Origin: DTLC01 sp964555645
Lineage (GTDB): Bacteria > Verrucomicrobiota > Verrucomicrobiia > Limisphaerales > DTLC01
Reading direction: 5' to 3'
Length of the DNA stretch: 61,188 nt
Assembly: GCA_964555645.1 (NCBI GenBank)
Contig: CAZKTA010000018.1
Coordinates: 1 to 61,188 of the forward strand
Shown: positions 36,174-45,173 of the stretch, one piece after another
Layout: the number at the start of each line of letters is the position of its first letter
Position numbering within the stretch: the stretch's first letter is position 1
Notes under the pieces: model-generated
Told to the model about the DNA's origin: nothing
Databases searched by the model: none
Seen by the model: only the letters and a program-made list of their open reading frames with translations
Position numbers and translations under genes: made by a program

Positions 36174-36497
36174 ACAAGACTTTACCCTCCGTATTAATAT
36201 CTGAAACAAGCGAGATCAACGAGGTCTGCTCGTGCCGTACTTCTTCGGGCGGCTTAACAATAATGTCCGTGCTCCACCACTGTCGCTCGAACAGTTCGCG
36301 GATTTGCGTTCGCCGCATAATTGTGGGGAGATTTGGCTGCATCTCAATAAACAGGTCAATATCGCTGTTGCTGCGTTGGCTGCTGGACCGGATGATGCAA
36401 CGCGGATTGATGACTCGACAATCTTGCGGACGATTTCCTGTATCATGGCATCGTCCACAGATGTGCGTTGCAGTTGTTTCAATTCCGAGTTGCTCAT
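36154..36497 (-). pseudogene. nucleotidyltransferase-domain protein, frameshifted
   Basis: The N-terminus (MSNSELKQLQRTSVDDAM, IQEIVRKIVESS) is in the frame starting at 36497. The remainder (NPRCIIRSSSQRSNSDIDLF, then MRRTQIRELFERQWWSTDII) is in the next frame, ending at 36154. The break lies near 36410. The nucleotidyltransferase signature GSxARG is also lost (SSSQRSNSD), although SDIDL survives. Gene order matches the other module: nucleotidyltransferase first, HEPN second. Confidence 0.82.
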
Positions 36498-37074
36498 CGC
36501 AGCGATAAGCTAAAGGCTTTTGGTGCTCATCGGAAGTTTTTTCCGCGAATCGCTTTTCAAGCATTAACCGGCAACGCAGCCACACCGTCTAGGCAACTGG
36601 ATTACTCGCAAAAATTTCGGCGCGGTCAATCAGGTGTAAAAGAACGTAAAGATGGCAAAATGGGCTGGTTGCTCGTTGGGTTTTTTGCGTTTTCTTGCGG
36701 CTACAGTTTTAATTGACCTGCTCTGGAGCGATTGACTGGCCGCTATTCACTGGTGTTAGGCGCTTGTCAGCAAATTGGCAGTTGGCGGGTTGATCTCGGC
36801 AACAAGCAGCAAGGCTAGGTGTTCAGTACGGCCGGCTCTTTTCGCCGTTTGGGTGAGTTGCAACGGCAGATGAACCCCTGAAACAGTTTTGGTTGGGCGC
36901 AGTTCTTTTCGCACCCGCCAGACGCCGGGTGCCAATGAAAAGGCCGCAAACACGGTAGTTTTGTCCAACAACTACCCTCTTGAATTTTGCGGCGCGCCTA
37001 AAATGCGTCGCGGCCCCCGAAAACAGTGGAAATCCGGCCTTGCGGCTTTTATCTTTGCTGACCAAACCAAAGAC
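36498..37074. other. intergenic stretch upstream of asnA
   Basis: No gene is supported. The frame that continues into asnA from 36889 lacks conservation features before residue 63 and is not counted. No repeat copy was seen. Confidence 0.4.
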
Positions 37075-38121
37075 ATGCGCATGAAACAGCGTTTAATATT
37101 TCCGCGGAACTACAAGTCGTTGCTGGGTGTTACTGAGACCGAACGCGCCATCAAGGCGCTGAAAGATTTTTTCGAGTTGAACCTTGCCACAGAGCTAAAT
37201 CTGAGCCGTGTGACAGCGCCGCTGTTTGTGCGGGCTGGCACCGGCATTAACGATGACTTAAACGGTGTCGAACGGCCTGTAGCATTCTTAGTCAAACACA
37301 TGCCAGGCGTGCGGGCTGAGATTGTGCAGTCACTAGCAAAATGGAAACGCCTGCAATTAGCCGAGCTAGGAATCAAACCTGGTTACGGTATTTACACCGA
37401 CATGAACGCAATTCGACCGGACGAGGTACTCGACAACACGCATTCACTTTACGTTGACCAATGGGACTGGGAACGCGTCATCACACCGCAGGAGCGCACG
37501 GTCGAGTTTCTCAAAAAAATCGTGCGCAAAATCTACGGCGTGATCAAGCGCACCGAACAATTCGTTTACGAACGGTACCCAATGATCGAGCCTGAGCTGC
37601 CCGAGGAAATCACCTTTGTGCACGCCGAAGAACTTCGTGAGCGGTATCCGAAGCTTACCCCGCGTCAGCGTGAAGAAGAACTACTGCGTCAAAGCATAGC
37701 CGCGTTTATCATAGGCATAGGCGGCGACCTTGGCGACGGCACAATCCATGACGGACGCGCACCCGACTACGACGATTGGTCAACACCAACTCCGGACGGG
37801 CGGCGTGGCCTTAACGGTGACCTTTTCGTTTGGCACCCGATTTTGAAGTGTGCGTTTGAGCTTTCCTCGATGGGAATCCGGGTGGACAAAGAAGCACTGC
37901 TGCGTCAGTTGAAAATCCGCGGCTGTGAAGAACGCAAAAAACTGTATTGGCACCGTAAACTGCTTCGGGGCGAAATGCCATTGTCAATTGGGGGCGGACT
38001 AGGCCAGTCTCGCCTATGCATGTTTTTTTTGCGCAAGGCGCATGTTGGGGAGGTGCAGGCGAGCCTTTGGCCCGAGGCAATGATCGCAAAGTGCCGACGC
38101 CACAACATACGGTTGCTGTGA
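37075..38121 (+). CDS. asnA: aspartate-ammonia ligase (asparagine synthetase A)
   Basis: ATP-dependent amidation of aspartate by ammonia, a class II aminoacyl-tRNA-synthetase-like fold. The 348-aa protein begins RLIFPRNYKSLLGVTETERA and contains the family segments RVTAPLFVRAGTGINDDLNG, the YTDMNAIRPDE and VDQWDWERVI substrate loops, and the final GGGLGQSRLCMFFLRK ATP-binding motif. E. coli AsnA is 330 aa, so length fits. ATG 37075 and ATG 37081 are both possible starts. The 3' part appears complete. Transcribed alone or with the methyltransferase 102 bp downstream. Confidence 0.96.
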   Translation: MRMKQRLIFPRNYKSLLGVTETERAIKALKDFFELNLATELNLSRVTAPLFVRAGTGINDDLNGVERPVAFLVKHMPGVRAEIVQSLAKWKRLQLAELGIKPGYGIYTDMNAIRPDEVLDNTHSLYVDQWDWERVITPQERTVEFLKKIVRKIYGVIKRTEQFVYERYPMIEPELPEEITFVHAEELRERYPKLTPRQREEELLRQSIAAFIIGIGGDLGDGTIHDGRAPDYDDWSTPTPDGRRGLNGDLFVWHPILKCAFELSSMGIRVDKEALLRQLKIRGCEERKKLYWHRKLLRGEMPLSIGGGLGQSRLCMFFLRKAHVGEVQASLWPEAMIAKCRRHNIRLL

Positions 38122-38223
38122 ACGACAAGCTGGCACAGGCGCGCATTTGCAGTTTACCCACGCTGCGCATGTTGTGCATTGGACGACCTAAAAACTGCTG
38201 AGAAATGTTTGAGCACACCGCCC

Positions 38224-38868
38224 ATGCGCTTTGGCATTTACGACATATACAGAATTTTCCAACCGAAGTTCCGCCAAAAACGGTTTCAATTGTTTCTGGA
38301 AATGTTCAAGCCAGATGCGCGCACTAGGATTTTGGACGTTGGCGGCACCGTCTATGACTGGGCTGCGTGTGGTCCGCTGGCATCACAAGTCACCGTTGTG
38401 AATATTGCGCAGGCGGATTTGCCCCCCAAGACGCATTCGTGCTTTGCCTATGTGATGGCTGATGGGTGCAACCTGCCGTTCCGCGACCAGAGCTTCGACA
38501 TTGTGTACTCGAACAGTGTGATTGAACATTTAGGCTCTTACGAAGACCAAGCTCGATTCGCACGCGAAGTGCTGCGTGTCGGACGTGGTGTATTCGTTGA
38601 AACACCAAATCGTTGGTTCCCGGTCGAACCGCATTTTGTGACGATGTTTTTTCACTACTTGCCAAAACGACTACAGCGGTTTTTTCTGCCGCATTTCTCG
38701 TTTCGGGCAATTTTCAGGTCGGGCGACAATGTCAAGCCTGCACAGTTGTTTAGTCAGTTACGGTTGCTGTCGTTTAAGGAAGTGACGCTTCTTTTCCCTG
38801 GTTGCATGATCTATAGGGAGCGCCTGTTTGGGCTCACGAAAAGTTTAATTGCGATTAGGCAGCCGTAA
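38224..38868 (+). CDS. class I SAM-dependent methyltransferase
   Basis: A 214-aa methyltransferase with motif I ILDVGGTVYDW (~37-47), an acidic residue after strand 2 (VVNIAQADL), the MADGCNLPFRDQSFDIVYS core (~75-93) and EHLGS. The C-terminal half has a hydrophobic stretch (FVTMFFHYLPKRLQRFF) like methyltransferases acting on lipids, quinones or glycan precursors. A TTG 15 codons earlier is possible, but ATG 38224 gives the better N-terminus. The substrate is unknown. Confidence 0.87.
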   Translation: MRFGIYDIYRIFQPKFRQKRFQLFLEMFKPDARTRILDVGGTVYDWAACGPLASQVTVVNIAQADLPPKTHSCFAYVMADGCNLPFRDQSFDIVYSNSVIEHLGSYEDQARFAREVLRVGRGVFVETPNRWFPVEPHFVTMFFHYLPKRLQRFFLPHFSFRAIFRSGDNVKPAQLFSQLRLLSFKEVTLLFPGCMIYRERLFGLTKSLIAIRQP

Positions 38869-38991
38869 CTAAAGAGCCAGAATTCGCCCGAGCAGCAGTT
38901 AAAAGAATTTTGGTACTAGGAATTACGATTTGAACGTCACATGGTTGGCTTCGATGAACCCAAGTCGTTCATTCACGTCGTTGGCACATTA

Positions 38992-39267
38992 TCACATGCC
39001 TTCGTAGCATTGGTAGAGCCGGTCATTGAGGTAAACGCGAAACTTTTCGCCAAAAAGCGGTTTGCGTTCTTTCTCGACCCTGATCGTGATTTGGTCTTTG
39101 TCGTCTATGTGGATGACGTGTGTCTCGGTCACGGGTTCGTTGAATAGGCGTCGGGTCCGCTTGACCTCGCGGTGATTGACTTTGATGACAGTTTCACCCA
39201 GCAACTGATTGAAGCTGAACTCGATCAGATGCTTTTCTGTGCGGCCTACTTCAATATAAAATTTCAT
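38992..39267 (-). CDS. small hypothetical protein, 91 aa
   Basis: I do not recognise this protein. It is soluble, highly charged and beta-strand rich (KFYIEVGRTEKHLIEFSF, THVIHIDDKDQITIRVEK). An excellent ribosome-binding site (GGAGGTCAAGC-ATG) fixes the start at 39267; the longer upstream frame is not needed. It is transcribed divergently from the RodZ-like gene (start 39480) across a ~210-bp intergenic region that must hold both promoters. The pattern resembles a small FAIM-like beta domain, but that is only a guess. Confidence 0.72.
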   Translation of the reverse strand: MKFYIEVGRTEKHLIEFSFNQLLGETVIKVNHREVKRTRRLFNEPVTETHVIHIDDKDQITIRVEKERKPLFGEKFRVYLNDRLYQCYEGM

Positions 39268-39479
39268 GCTTGACCTCCAAACTATCAGGAAAAGCAAATT
39301 TATTGCCAAGTTCCACATAGCCCAAGCCAAGTAAGCCGATGAGACAGACCAACCCAAAAATCGTTTTTGTGCAGCCTGCTATAAGGCGGCTCTGCAAGGC
39401 CTGTTTTCGATTGAGTTTTAGGCATCTCTTGTGCATTGTATGTTGCCAAACAGTTGGTATTTGAGTTAAACAAGTGCGG

Positions 39480-39983
39480 ATGCCGACTGTACCTGAACAG
39501 CTTCACCAAGCACGCTTGGCGCGGCACCTGACAATCCAACAGGTGGCCGACATTACCAAAATCAGGACAGACCATATTCGCGCGCTCGAGGAAGGTCGGT
39601 ACGAAGTTTTTTCAGCTCCGGTTTATGTGCGTGGCTTCGTCCGCAGTTACGCAAGCTTGCTCAAGCTCGATGTGCAACAGCTCATGGCTGCGTTAGACGC
39701 GGAACTGAAGCAGTGCCCAAAGTTTCAAGAGCCTGAGCTTAGGCCAACGCGCCGAATCAGTCCGTTGAGCGTTTTCTTTTTCCGGCTGAGTAAATTGAAG
39801 CTCAACAGACGAACTGCTCTGTGCGGCAGCTTAATTATTTTGCTCGCCATGTTAGTGGCTCTAGCTGTACTGCGGCAGTATCAAGCGCGTCGTCATCTTA
39901 CAGAGGTTACACCTGGAGTTTACGAACCTGCCAACGTACAGGCAGATACACTGCCTTTACCACAAACTCCACCGCGCAGGTAA
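39480..39983 (+). CDS. RodZ-like HTH membrane protein
   Basis: A 167-aa protein with an N-terminal Xre-type HTH of the RodZ group (EQLHQARLARHLTIQQVADI then ALEEGRYEVFSAPVYVRGFV, the hallmark YVRGFxRxYA). A basic linker and one membrane helix follow (~115-135, ALCGSLIILLAMLVALAVL), then a short periplasmic tail. RodZ links MreB to the envelope in rod-shaped cells. The periplasmic domain is only ~30 residues, much shorter than in E. coli. An in-frame GTG lies two codons upstream. It converges on pgsA. Confidence 0.88.
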   Translation: MPTVPEQLHQARLARHLTIQQVADITKIRTDHIRALEEGRYEVFSAPVYVRGFVRSYASLLKLDVQQLMAALDAELKQCPKFQEPELRPTRRISPLSVFFFRLSKLKLNRRTALCGSLIILLAMLVALAVLRQYQARRHLTEVTPGVYEPANVQADTLPLPQTPPRR

Positions 39984-40003
39984 TGAACCGAGGCTCTATT
40001 GGT

Positions 40004-40642
40004 TTACGTTTCGCTGAGGTAAATACGCCGGTTGCGCCACAAATAAATTGCACCTGAAAATGCCGTCAACACAACCGCTAGCCAAAGCAGTGCTGCTGCT
40101 ACTGCTGGCCACCACGCTTTAAGCAGGTCGAAAGTGCCTGTTCCCCACTCGCGCGCAGCTTCAAGAATAAGCAATGCAACAACCGTAATTGTCTGGGACA
40201 ATGTTTTGTGTTTGCCGTATTTCTCGGCAGCCAGGACGACATTCTTTGACATCGCAAGCAGGCGCAGGCCGGTTATGACCAGCTCACGCGCAACGATCAG
40301 AACGACCATCCAAGCCGCCACCTTCGGATAAACAGCGTACTGGCCGATGTGAAACGCAATAGGCAACGCACCGCATGCATCGGCCTGCATGTGCCGTTCG
40401 GCCAGCGCAATGAACGCCGAGCAGATCAGCACTTTGTCAGCCAGCGGGTCCATCAATATACCGAAATTCGTCGTGAGATTTCGACGCCGCGCTATCAGGC
40501 CATCAAACACGTCTGTAATGCTTGCTATCGTGAACAGCAGCAGAGCGACTGTGTCGTTAAACGGCACCTGGATGAAAATGGCCAGGACAAACAGCACGGT
40601 TAGTACCAGCCGCGACACAGTCAGTTTGTTGGGTAGATTCAC
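40004..40642 (-). CDS. pgsA: CDP-diacylglycerol-glycerol-3-phosphate phosphatidyltransferase
   Basis: Makes phosphatidylglycerol phosphate from CDP-diacylglycerol, the committed step to acidic phospholipids. The CDP-alcohol phosphotransferase motif D-x2-DG-x2-AR-x8-G-x3-D-x3-D is complete (DVFDGLIARRRNLTTNFGIL, then MDPLADK). Several membrane helices span the 212-aa protein. GTG 40642 (VNLPNKLTVSR) matches the usual MNLPNxLT start better than the in-frame TTG at 40678. Last gene of the block epimerase-rimO-serpin-pgsA. Confidence 0.93.
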   Translation of the reverse strand: MNLPNKLTVSRLVLTVLFVLAIFIQVPFNDTVALLLFTIASITDVFDGLIARRRNLTTNFGILMDPLADKVLICSAFIALAERHMQADACGALPIAFHIGQYAVYPKVAAWMVVLIVARELVITGLRLLAMSKNVVLAAEKYGKHKTLSQTITVVALLILEAAREWGTGTFDLLKAWWPAVAAALLWLAVVLTAFSGAIYLWRNRRIYLSET

Positions 40643-40743
40643 AGCGGTGCTTTTATAGCAAAAGCCCAAAGAAATCAAAGCCGCAAACGGTGTTCATGAA
40701 TCCATAGTGCAGCAGGAGTTTGTGCCCAAACTATGTGCCTAAC

Positions 40744-42387
40744 TTACTGCTGACTTGGGTCCACGACCCTGCCAAAGAACAAAATCGCGCCGCTGGCGTT
40801 GTCGCAGATCAAGAATATGAATGGATGATCTGCCTTGAAAACGTTGTGCCTACCTAAAGTTACCAGCGTCAAAGTTGCACCAGCAGCTTTTGTCCCCATC
40901 TCGTTCACTTCGACGAATGCATTGTGGAACACATCTGAGATGAACAGGTTGGTTGTAGCATTTATGCCGGAGAAATCTGCGTCCATGCCGAAGGCCGATG
41001 CCATGCCAATGTGTTGAAGCGTTTTTATCAAATTGAATGTTTGGGTAATTGTGAACCTGGGAAAATAGACCTCGGTTTCACGCGGCGTGCTTTCGTTTAG
41101 TTTGGCCAGCCAAACCTTGAGATTTTCTGGAGTAAGTTTTCGTTCAAGCTCGCGCAATGCGCTTGCTCGTGCGTCAGACAACGGTTCCTCGCGTTCGGGG
41201 AGAAATATCACCATCGAGAGGTCTTTCCCAGAATACGGCATCTCTAACGTGTGAACCGAGTAATCGTCGCTGTATGCGGTTTTGAAGTCTGCCTTCTGAT
41301 ACATCATTGGCACTGTAACGGTCTTGTCTGGGCTGACGTAAAACGGCGCAGGGCTAGTATTACGCACAGCAAATTGTTTTAGCCATTTACCCTTGATGAA
41401 GTAAATTGCGTTGCAAAGAACAAGGCGGGCAAGCTGTGTTACCGCGCTTGGCGTGACCGCATCGGTGATTTTCCGGTTTGTGCGGCTGGCGACTCACTGG
41501 TTGATCTCGCTGGCAGCAGCGGCGGGTGCTTTGACAAAATAAACTTGGCGCGCTTCCCCTCGGTAATGGTTCTGGACTATGTCCAAGAATGTCTCTGTGT
41601 ATTTATACTCACGTTGGCACCAGAGCGAGTTTGCCATGACCAGTTGTATGCGCTCCCAGCGCTGGAGTTTGTCCATTCGCTTGATCAATGCACCAAATGC
41701 CACATGAAGCTTATCTTGTGGCAAATCGAAGTGAAGCGTATCTGCCATCTCGGCAGCCGTTTGACCGCGCGCGCCTGCATAAGTCATTGCCATTGCGGTG
41801 GAAATACTGAGTGGCGAGAAAAACAAATTGCCAGGTTCAGTTCCGAGCTGGTGATAAAGTTTAAGCGCAAGTGCAGCGTTGCCGTTTACGATTGATTCAA
41901 TTTCAGCCGAAGGACTGAACGGCACAGTACGTGCGCGCAGCGCAAACATGGTTACGTACACAACAGCAGCAATTGCAATAAGTCCCAACAGAGAACCTGC
42001 TAACATTGTTTTTTGTCGGGTTGAGACGCCCCACCTGGCCAGTAACCATTTCGCTGGTTGTGTCACTAGTTTAAACATGAGTCCGCCGATTGCGCCGAGC
42101 AGCACGAGCCACAGAAAGGCGCATAACACTACCCACGAGAATGCTCCTACCAACCCTTCGCCAAACGGCATAAGCATTATTGTTCCAAACAGCCGCAGAT
42201 GTAGTATGCGCGCGAAATTGTTGAGCTGGACCATTACACCCCAAGGCGGAGGGGCAACCCAGAGTACGAGCAGGATCAGCTCAACCAAGAGCCCAGTTAG
42301 AATCAACTGGCCAAATAACCCGATTCGGAAGAAGCCCTGCGTGGGTCTATCGAGTGCGCCGGCTTGGCATTTGTCATGTTGGTACAT
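40744..42387 (-). pseudogene. membrane-anchored serpin, interrupted by TGA
   Basis: One continuous frame of 547 codons broken by a single TGA at 41494-41496 (codon 298). The N-terminal ~150 residues hold three membrane helices (LILTGLLVELILLVLWV, VVLCAFLWLVLLGAIGG, MLAGSLLGLIAIAAVVYV). A serpin domain follows (NLFFSPLSISTAMAMTYAGA, later NLFISDVFHNAFVEVNEMGT, HPFIFLICDNASGAILFFG). The TGA replaces the Trp of the conserved serpin INxWV motif (EINQ-stop-VASRTNRKI). The hinge GTKAAGAT is of the inhibitory type, but the reactive loop is about five residues shorter than usual. It starts nine bases after the rimO stop. Restoring one base (TGG) would give a full serine/cysteine-protease inhibitor facing the periplasm. 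Confidence 0.9.
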
Positions 42388-42396
42388 TAACGAACC

Positions 42397-44019
42397 TCAA
42401 ACCGGCTCGGCAATCAGATCGTAATCGGTGTGCCCGATAACTTTTACCCAGATAAATTTGCCTATCGGCAGCGGTTTTTTGGCAAAGCGCACAAACACAA
42501 CTCCGTCAATCTCAGGCGCATCTGCTTCACTGCGTGCTACCAACCATTCACTTGCCACGGGCTTTGATCCTCGGGCAGTTTGCTGCCGTGTGGGGGCGTG
42601 TTTCAAGTCAATGGTTATCTCGCTGGGTTTAGCAGTACAGTGTTTCTCAACCAGCACTTTAATTACTCGGCCCACATATGATTCTGCCACTTGGCGCGCA
42701 ATTTGCCGTTGCACACGCATCAGTTGCTCGGCGCGCGCGCGTTTTACGGAGGCGGGCATTTGCCCAGGCAGCTTGGCGGCAGGTGTTCCCTCCTCACGTG
42801 AGTAAGCGAACACACCAAGCCGCTCGAACCGCATCGCACGCACAAATCCGCATAGCTCGTCGAAGTGTTCTTTTGTTTCCCCCGGGAACCCGACAATGAA
42901 ACTTGTGCGGATAACCACCCCGGGTATGCCGCGCCGGATGCGGCTAATCAATTCTACAATCTGCTTATGCGACACGCGCCTGTGCATGCGTTCGAGGAGT
43001 GTGTCGTTTATATGTTGCAACGGTAGGTCAACGTATTTGACCACTTTTCTGCACTGGGCAATTGTGTGGATCAACTCGTCTGTCCAATGCGCCGGGTGCG
43101 TGTAGAGCAGCCGAATCCAAAAATCGCCCGGCAACGAATCTAGTTTACGAAGCAAAGTGCAGATCGAGACGGTTTCGGCCTGCCCATATTTGATTTTACC
43201 CTGGGGCGTGTGCCGGTGGGCAAAATTATGCCCGTAATAGGCTGTGTCCTGTGATATCAGGTTGAGTTCTATTGCGCCATTTGCAAGCAGCGTTTTTGCC
43301 TCAGCAATTATGTCGGCTATAGGGCGACTCCGATACCCACCTCGAATGAAAGGTATCGTGCAATAACTGCACCGATTGTCACACCCATCGGCGATCTTAA
43401 CGTAGGCGTAGTGCTGCGGTGTGAGTCGTAGCCGCGGCGTCGTGTGCGCGAGGATGTAGCTCGGGCGCGGGTTCACCTCAACTAGCGGCGCGGTCTGAAC
43501 CATGGACTTATCTCGATCGTTCAAAACCGCGTGAAAACTAGCTGTTGCAGCTTTTGCGACCGGTACCGGACTAAAGTTTTGAATTTTGAATTTGGTTCGT
43601 GTTTCGTATTTCGTGTTTTGGATTTTTACGAGTCTGCTTGCGACTGCAGCACGAACAATTGCACCGGCTTTCGTGATTTGGTCTATTCCCATGAACGCAT
43701 CTATCTCGGGCAACGCCTTGGGCAAAGTTTCACTAAACCGCTGTGGCAAGCACCCGGCCACAATCAGCGCTTGCGTCGGCCGCGTGCGGTCCCGTGCAGC
43801 CGCAAATTGCAAGATTGTATTAAGACTTTCCTCTTTTGCAGCGTCAATGAACGCGCATGTGTTTATGATGACTGCGTGTGCATCTGTCGGGTGGTTCACA
43901 ATCCGCATGCCGTCACTGAGCAACTGGCCTGCAATTACTTCGGTGTCAACAAGGTTCTTTGGGCAACCCAAAGTAACGATGTTCACACTCAGCTGAACCG
44001 GGGCCCTCGGGCGAGTCAT
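42397..44019 (-). CDS. rimO: ribosomal protein uS12 methylthiotransferase RimO
   Basis: Radical SAM enzyme that methylthiolates Asp of ribosomal protein S12. The N-terminal UPF0004 domain has its three cysteines (LGCPKNLVD, NTCAFID, AGCLPQR). The radical SAM cluster motif is CDNRCSYC, and a TRAM domain is at the C-terminus. At 540 aa it is ~90 residues longer than usual. One insertion of ~45 residues lies just before the radical SAM core (starting near KIQNTKYETRTKFKIQNF) and another near the TRAM start. ATG 44019 is used; the track of the frame upstream is not conserved. Coupled to the serpin gene downstream. Confidence 0.93.
   Translation of the reverse strand: MTRPRAPVQLSVNIVTLGCPKNLVDTEVIAGQLLSDGMRIVNHPTDAHAVIINTCAFIDAAKEESLNTILQFAAARDRTRPTQALIVAGCLPQRFSETLPKALPEIDAFMGIDQITKAGAIVRAAVASRLVKIQNTKYETRTKFKIQNFSPVPVAKAATASFHAVLNDRDKSMVQTAPLVEVNPRPSYILAHTTPRLRLTPQHYAYVKIADGCDNRCSYCTIPFIRGGYRSRPIADIIAEAKTLLANGAIELNLISQDTAYYGHNFAHRHTPQGKIKYGQAETVSICTLLRKLDSLPGDFWIRLLYTHPAHWTDELIHTIAQCRKVVKYVDLPLQHINDTLLERMHRRVSHKQIVELISRIRRGIPGVVIRTSFIVGFPGETKEHFDELCGFVRAMRFERLGVFAYSREEGTPAAKLPGQMPASVKRARAEQLMRVQRQIARQVAESYVGRVIKVLVEKHCTAKPSEITIDLKHAPTRQQTARGSKPVASEWLVARSEADAPEIDGVVFVRFAKKPLPIGKFIWVKVIGHTDYDLIAEPV
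43573..43627. repeat. AT-rich degenerate repeat inserted in rimO
   Basis: Within the extra segment of rimO the DNA becomes AT-rich and repetitive: TTTTGAATTTTGAATTTGG followed by TTCGTGTTTCGTATTTCGTG. Units of TTTCGTGT/TTTCGTAT and GAATTTT recur. The frame stays open, adding a peptide rich in Lys, Asn and Thr. It resembles intergenic simple-sequence elements, here tolerated within a coding region. Confidence 0.55.
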
Positions 44020-44090
44020 CTTCGGTGCAAGGGCAATTCTGCGATGGCCAAAGTTTTGGTTCACGGACGCTTTCCAGCGAGCCAACCGAC

Positions 44091-44109
44091 CCAAAGAAAA
44101 ACCAGTTGG
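44091..44109 (-). repeat. short intergenic motif copy, reversed
   Basis: On the minus strand this reads CCAACTGGTTTTTCTTTGG, a member of the CCAACCnGTTTTTCGGG family, lying between the epimerase and rimO genes. Confidence 0.4.
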
Positions 44110-44130
44110 CGATGTGCCAAATTGCGCGGG

Positions 44131-44988
44131 CTAAAGCTTGCCTAGTTTTTTGAGTGCAGCGAAGCTGCGCTTAATCGCTGCGAGCGGTTCTTTGCTTGTC
44201 TCGTGCTCGACGATGTACCACTCTGTGCCGCCCCCGGATTCGCACGTGTCAAAGACCGCTGCCCAGTCTATCTTGTCCTCACCAATTATGGCTTCTGGGT
44301 CGGCCGCATGCGCCTTCAGATGAATCGTGCGGGCGCGCCCCGGATGTTTCTTGAGTATTGCCACCGGGTCCGCACCACCGGCCGCACAGTTGCCTGTGTC
44401 AAGCTGCATTATTACCTGCGGTTTTGTGTTGCCGAAGAACAGGTCCCATGCAAGCTCACCGTCGAACTTCGCGAAGTCATGCGCGTGCGCATGATAGCCG
44501 ACAAACAAACCGTGCTCTGCAACCTTGTCTGCAAGCCCGTTGAAAGTCCGCGCCAGCTCGAGCCATTCCTGCTTCGATTTTGCCTGCAGCCACGGCACAA
44601 TCAGGAACTTGTTGCCGATGACGCGGTTGAACTCGATTGTTTCGGCGAGCTTATCCCCCAACAACGAATCAAACGGCACGTGCGAACCGCATGCAACAAG
44701 TCCGTTGGTCTCAAGCAACTTACGGATTTGGTCGGCGGTATGCCCGTAATAACCTGCAAACTCGACACCCTTGTACCCGATCCCTGCCACGGCCGCGATC
44801 GTGCCGGCAAAATCCGCCTTGCATTGCTCGCGCACCGAATAAAGCTGCACACCGACTCGGATTTTTTTCCCAGGTGCATCAGCCGCGCTACCTGATCGTA
44901 TTGCCAGCGCCACGCCGGCCAGTCCTATGGAACCGCGCCTGATAAATTCACGTCGGCAAATGCCCGATGATATTGTGTTTGTGTTCAT
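44131..44988 (-). CDS. Tat-exported sugar phosphate isomerase/epimerase family protein
   Basis: A 285-aa TIM-barrel protein of the xylose-isomerase-like/AP-endonuclease-2 family. A twin-arginine signal with RREFIRRGSIGLAGVALAI (~11-29) predicts folded export. The metal-ligand framework is visible: a GVEFAGYYG strand, then GYHAHAHDF, then MQLDTGNCAAGGADP, and a HLKAHAADPE and EHE segment near the end. ATG 44988 is chosen; a TTG three codons upstream is less likely. The substrate is unknown; relatives act on inositols and other sugars. It is probably the first gene of the block with rimO. Confidence 0.88.
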   Translation of the reverse strand: MNTNTISSGICRREFIRRGSIGLAGVALAIRSGSAADAPGKKIRVGVQLYSVREQCKADFAGTIAAVAGIGYKGVEFAGYYGHTADQIRKLLETNGLVACGSHVPFDSLLGDKLAETIEFNRVIGNKFLIVPWLQAKSKQEWLELARTFNGLADKVAEHGLFVGYHAHAHDFAKFDGELAWDLFFGNTKPQVIMQLDTGNCAAGGADPVAILKKHPGRARTIHLKAHAADPEAIIGEDKIDWAAVFDTCESGGGTEWYIVEHETSKEPLAAIKRSFAALKKLGKL

Positions 44989-45173
44989 CCTGAGCAAGGG
45001 TTACTAGTTTTTGCTAATTTAGTGTTTGCTCAGGCACATTAAATGACAAACACCTGCTCGGTCAAGAATGGCCATACACGTTCGTGCATTTAAGTTCCCT
45101 CCGCGCGAAGTTTTTAATTTCGCGCAAGTACCACTGCAACAAGGCTCAGTACTCGGTCGGTGCCTTAAGTTTA

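Noticed and set aside
36889..37074. 62-residue N-terminal extension of AsnA
   Set aside because: AsnA similarity begins only at RLIFPRNYKSLLG, and the extra residues are low in conservation features.
41494..41496. Selenocysteine or UGA=Trp reassignment in the serpin
   Set aside because: The site is a conserved Trp, not Cys. TGA ends many other genes here, and Trp is encoded by TGG throughout, so a genetic-code change is not supported.
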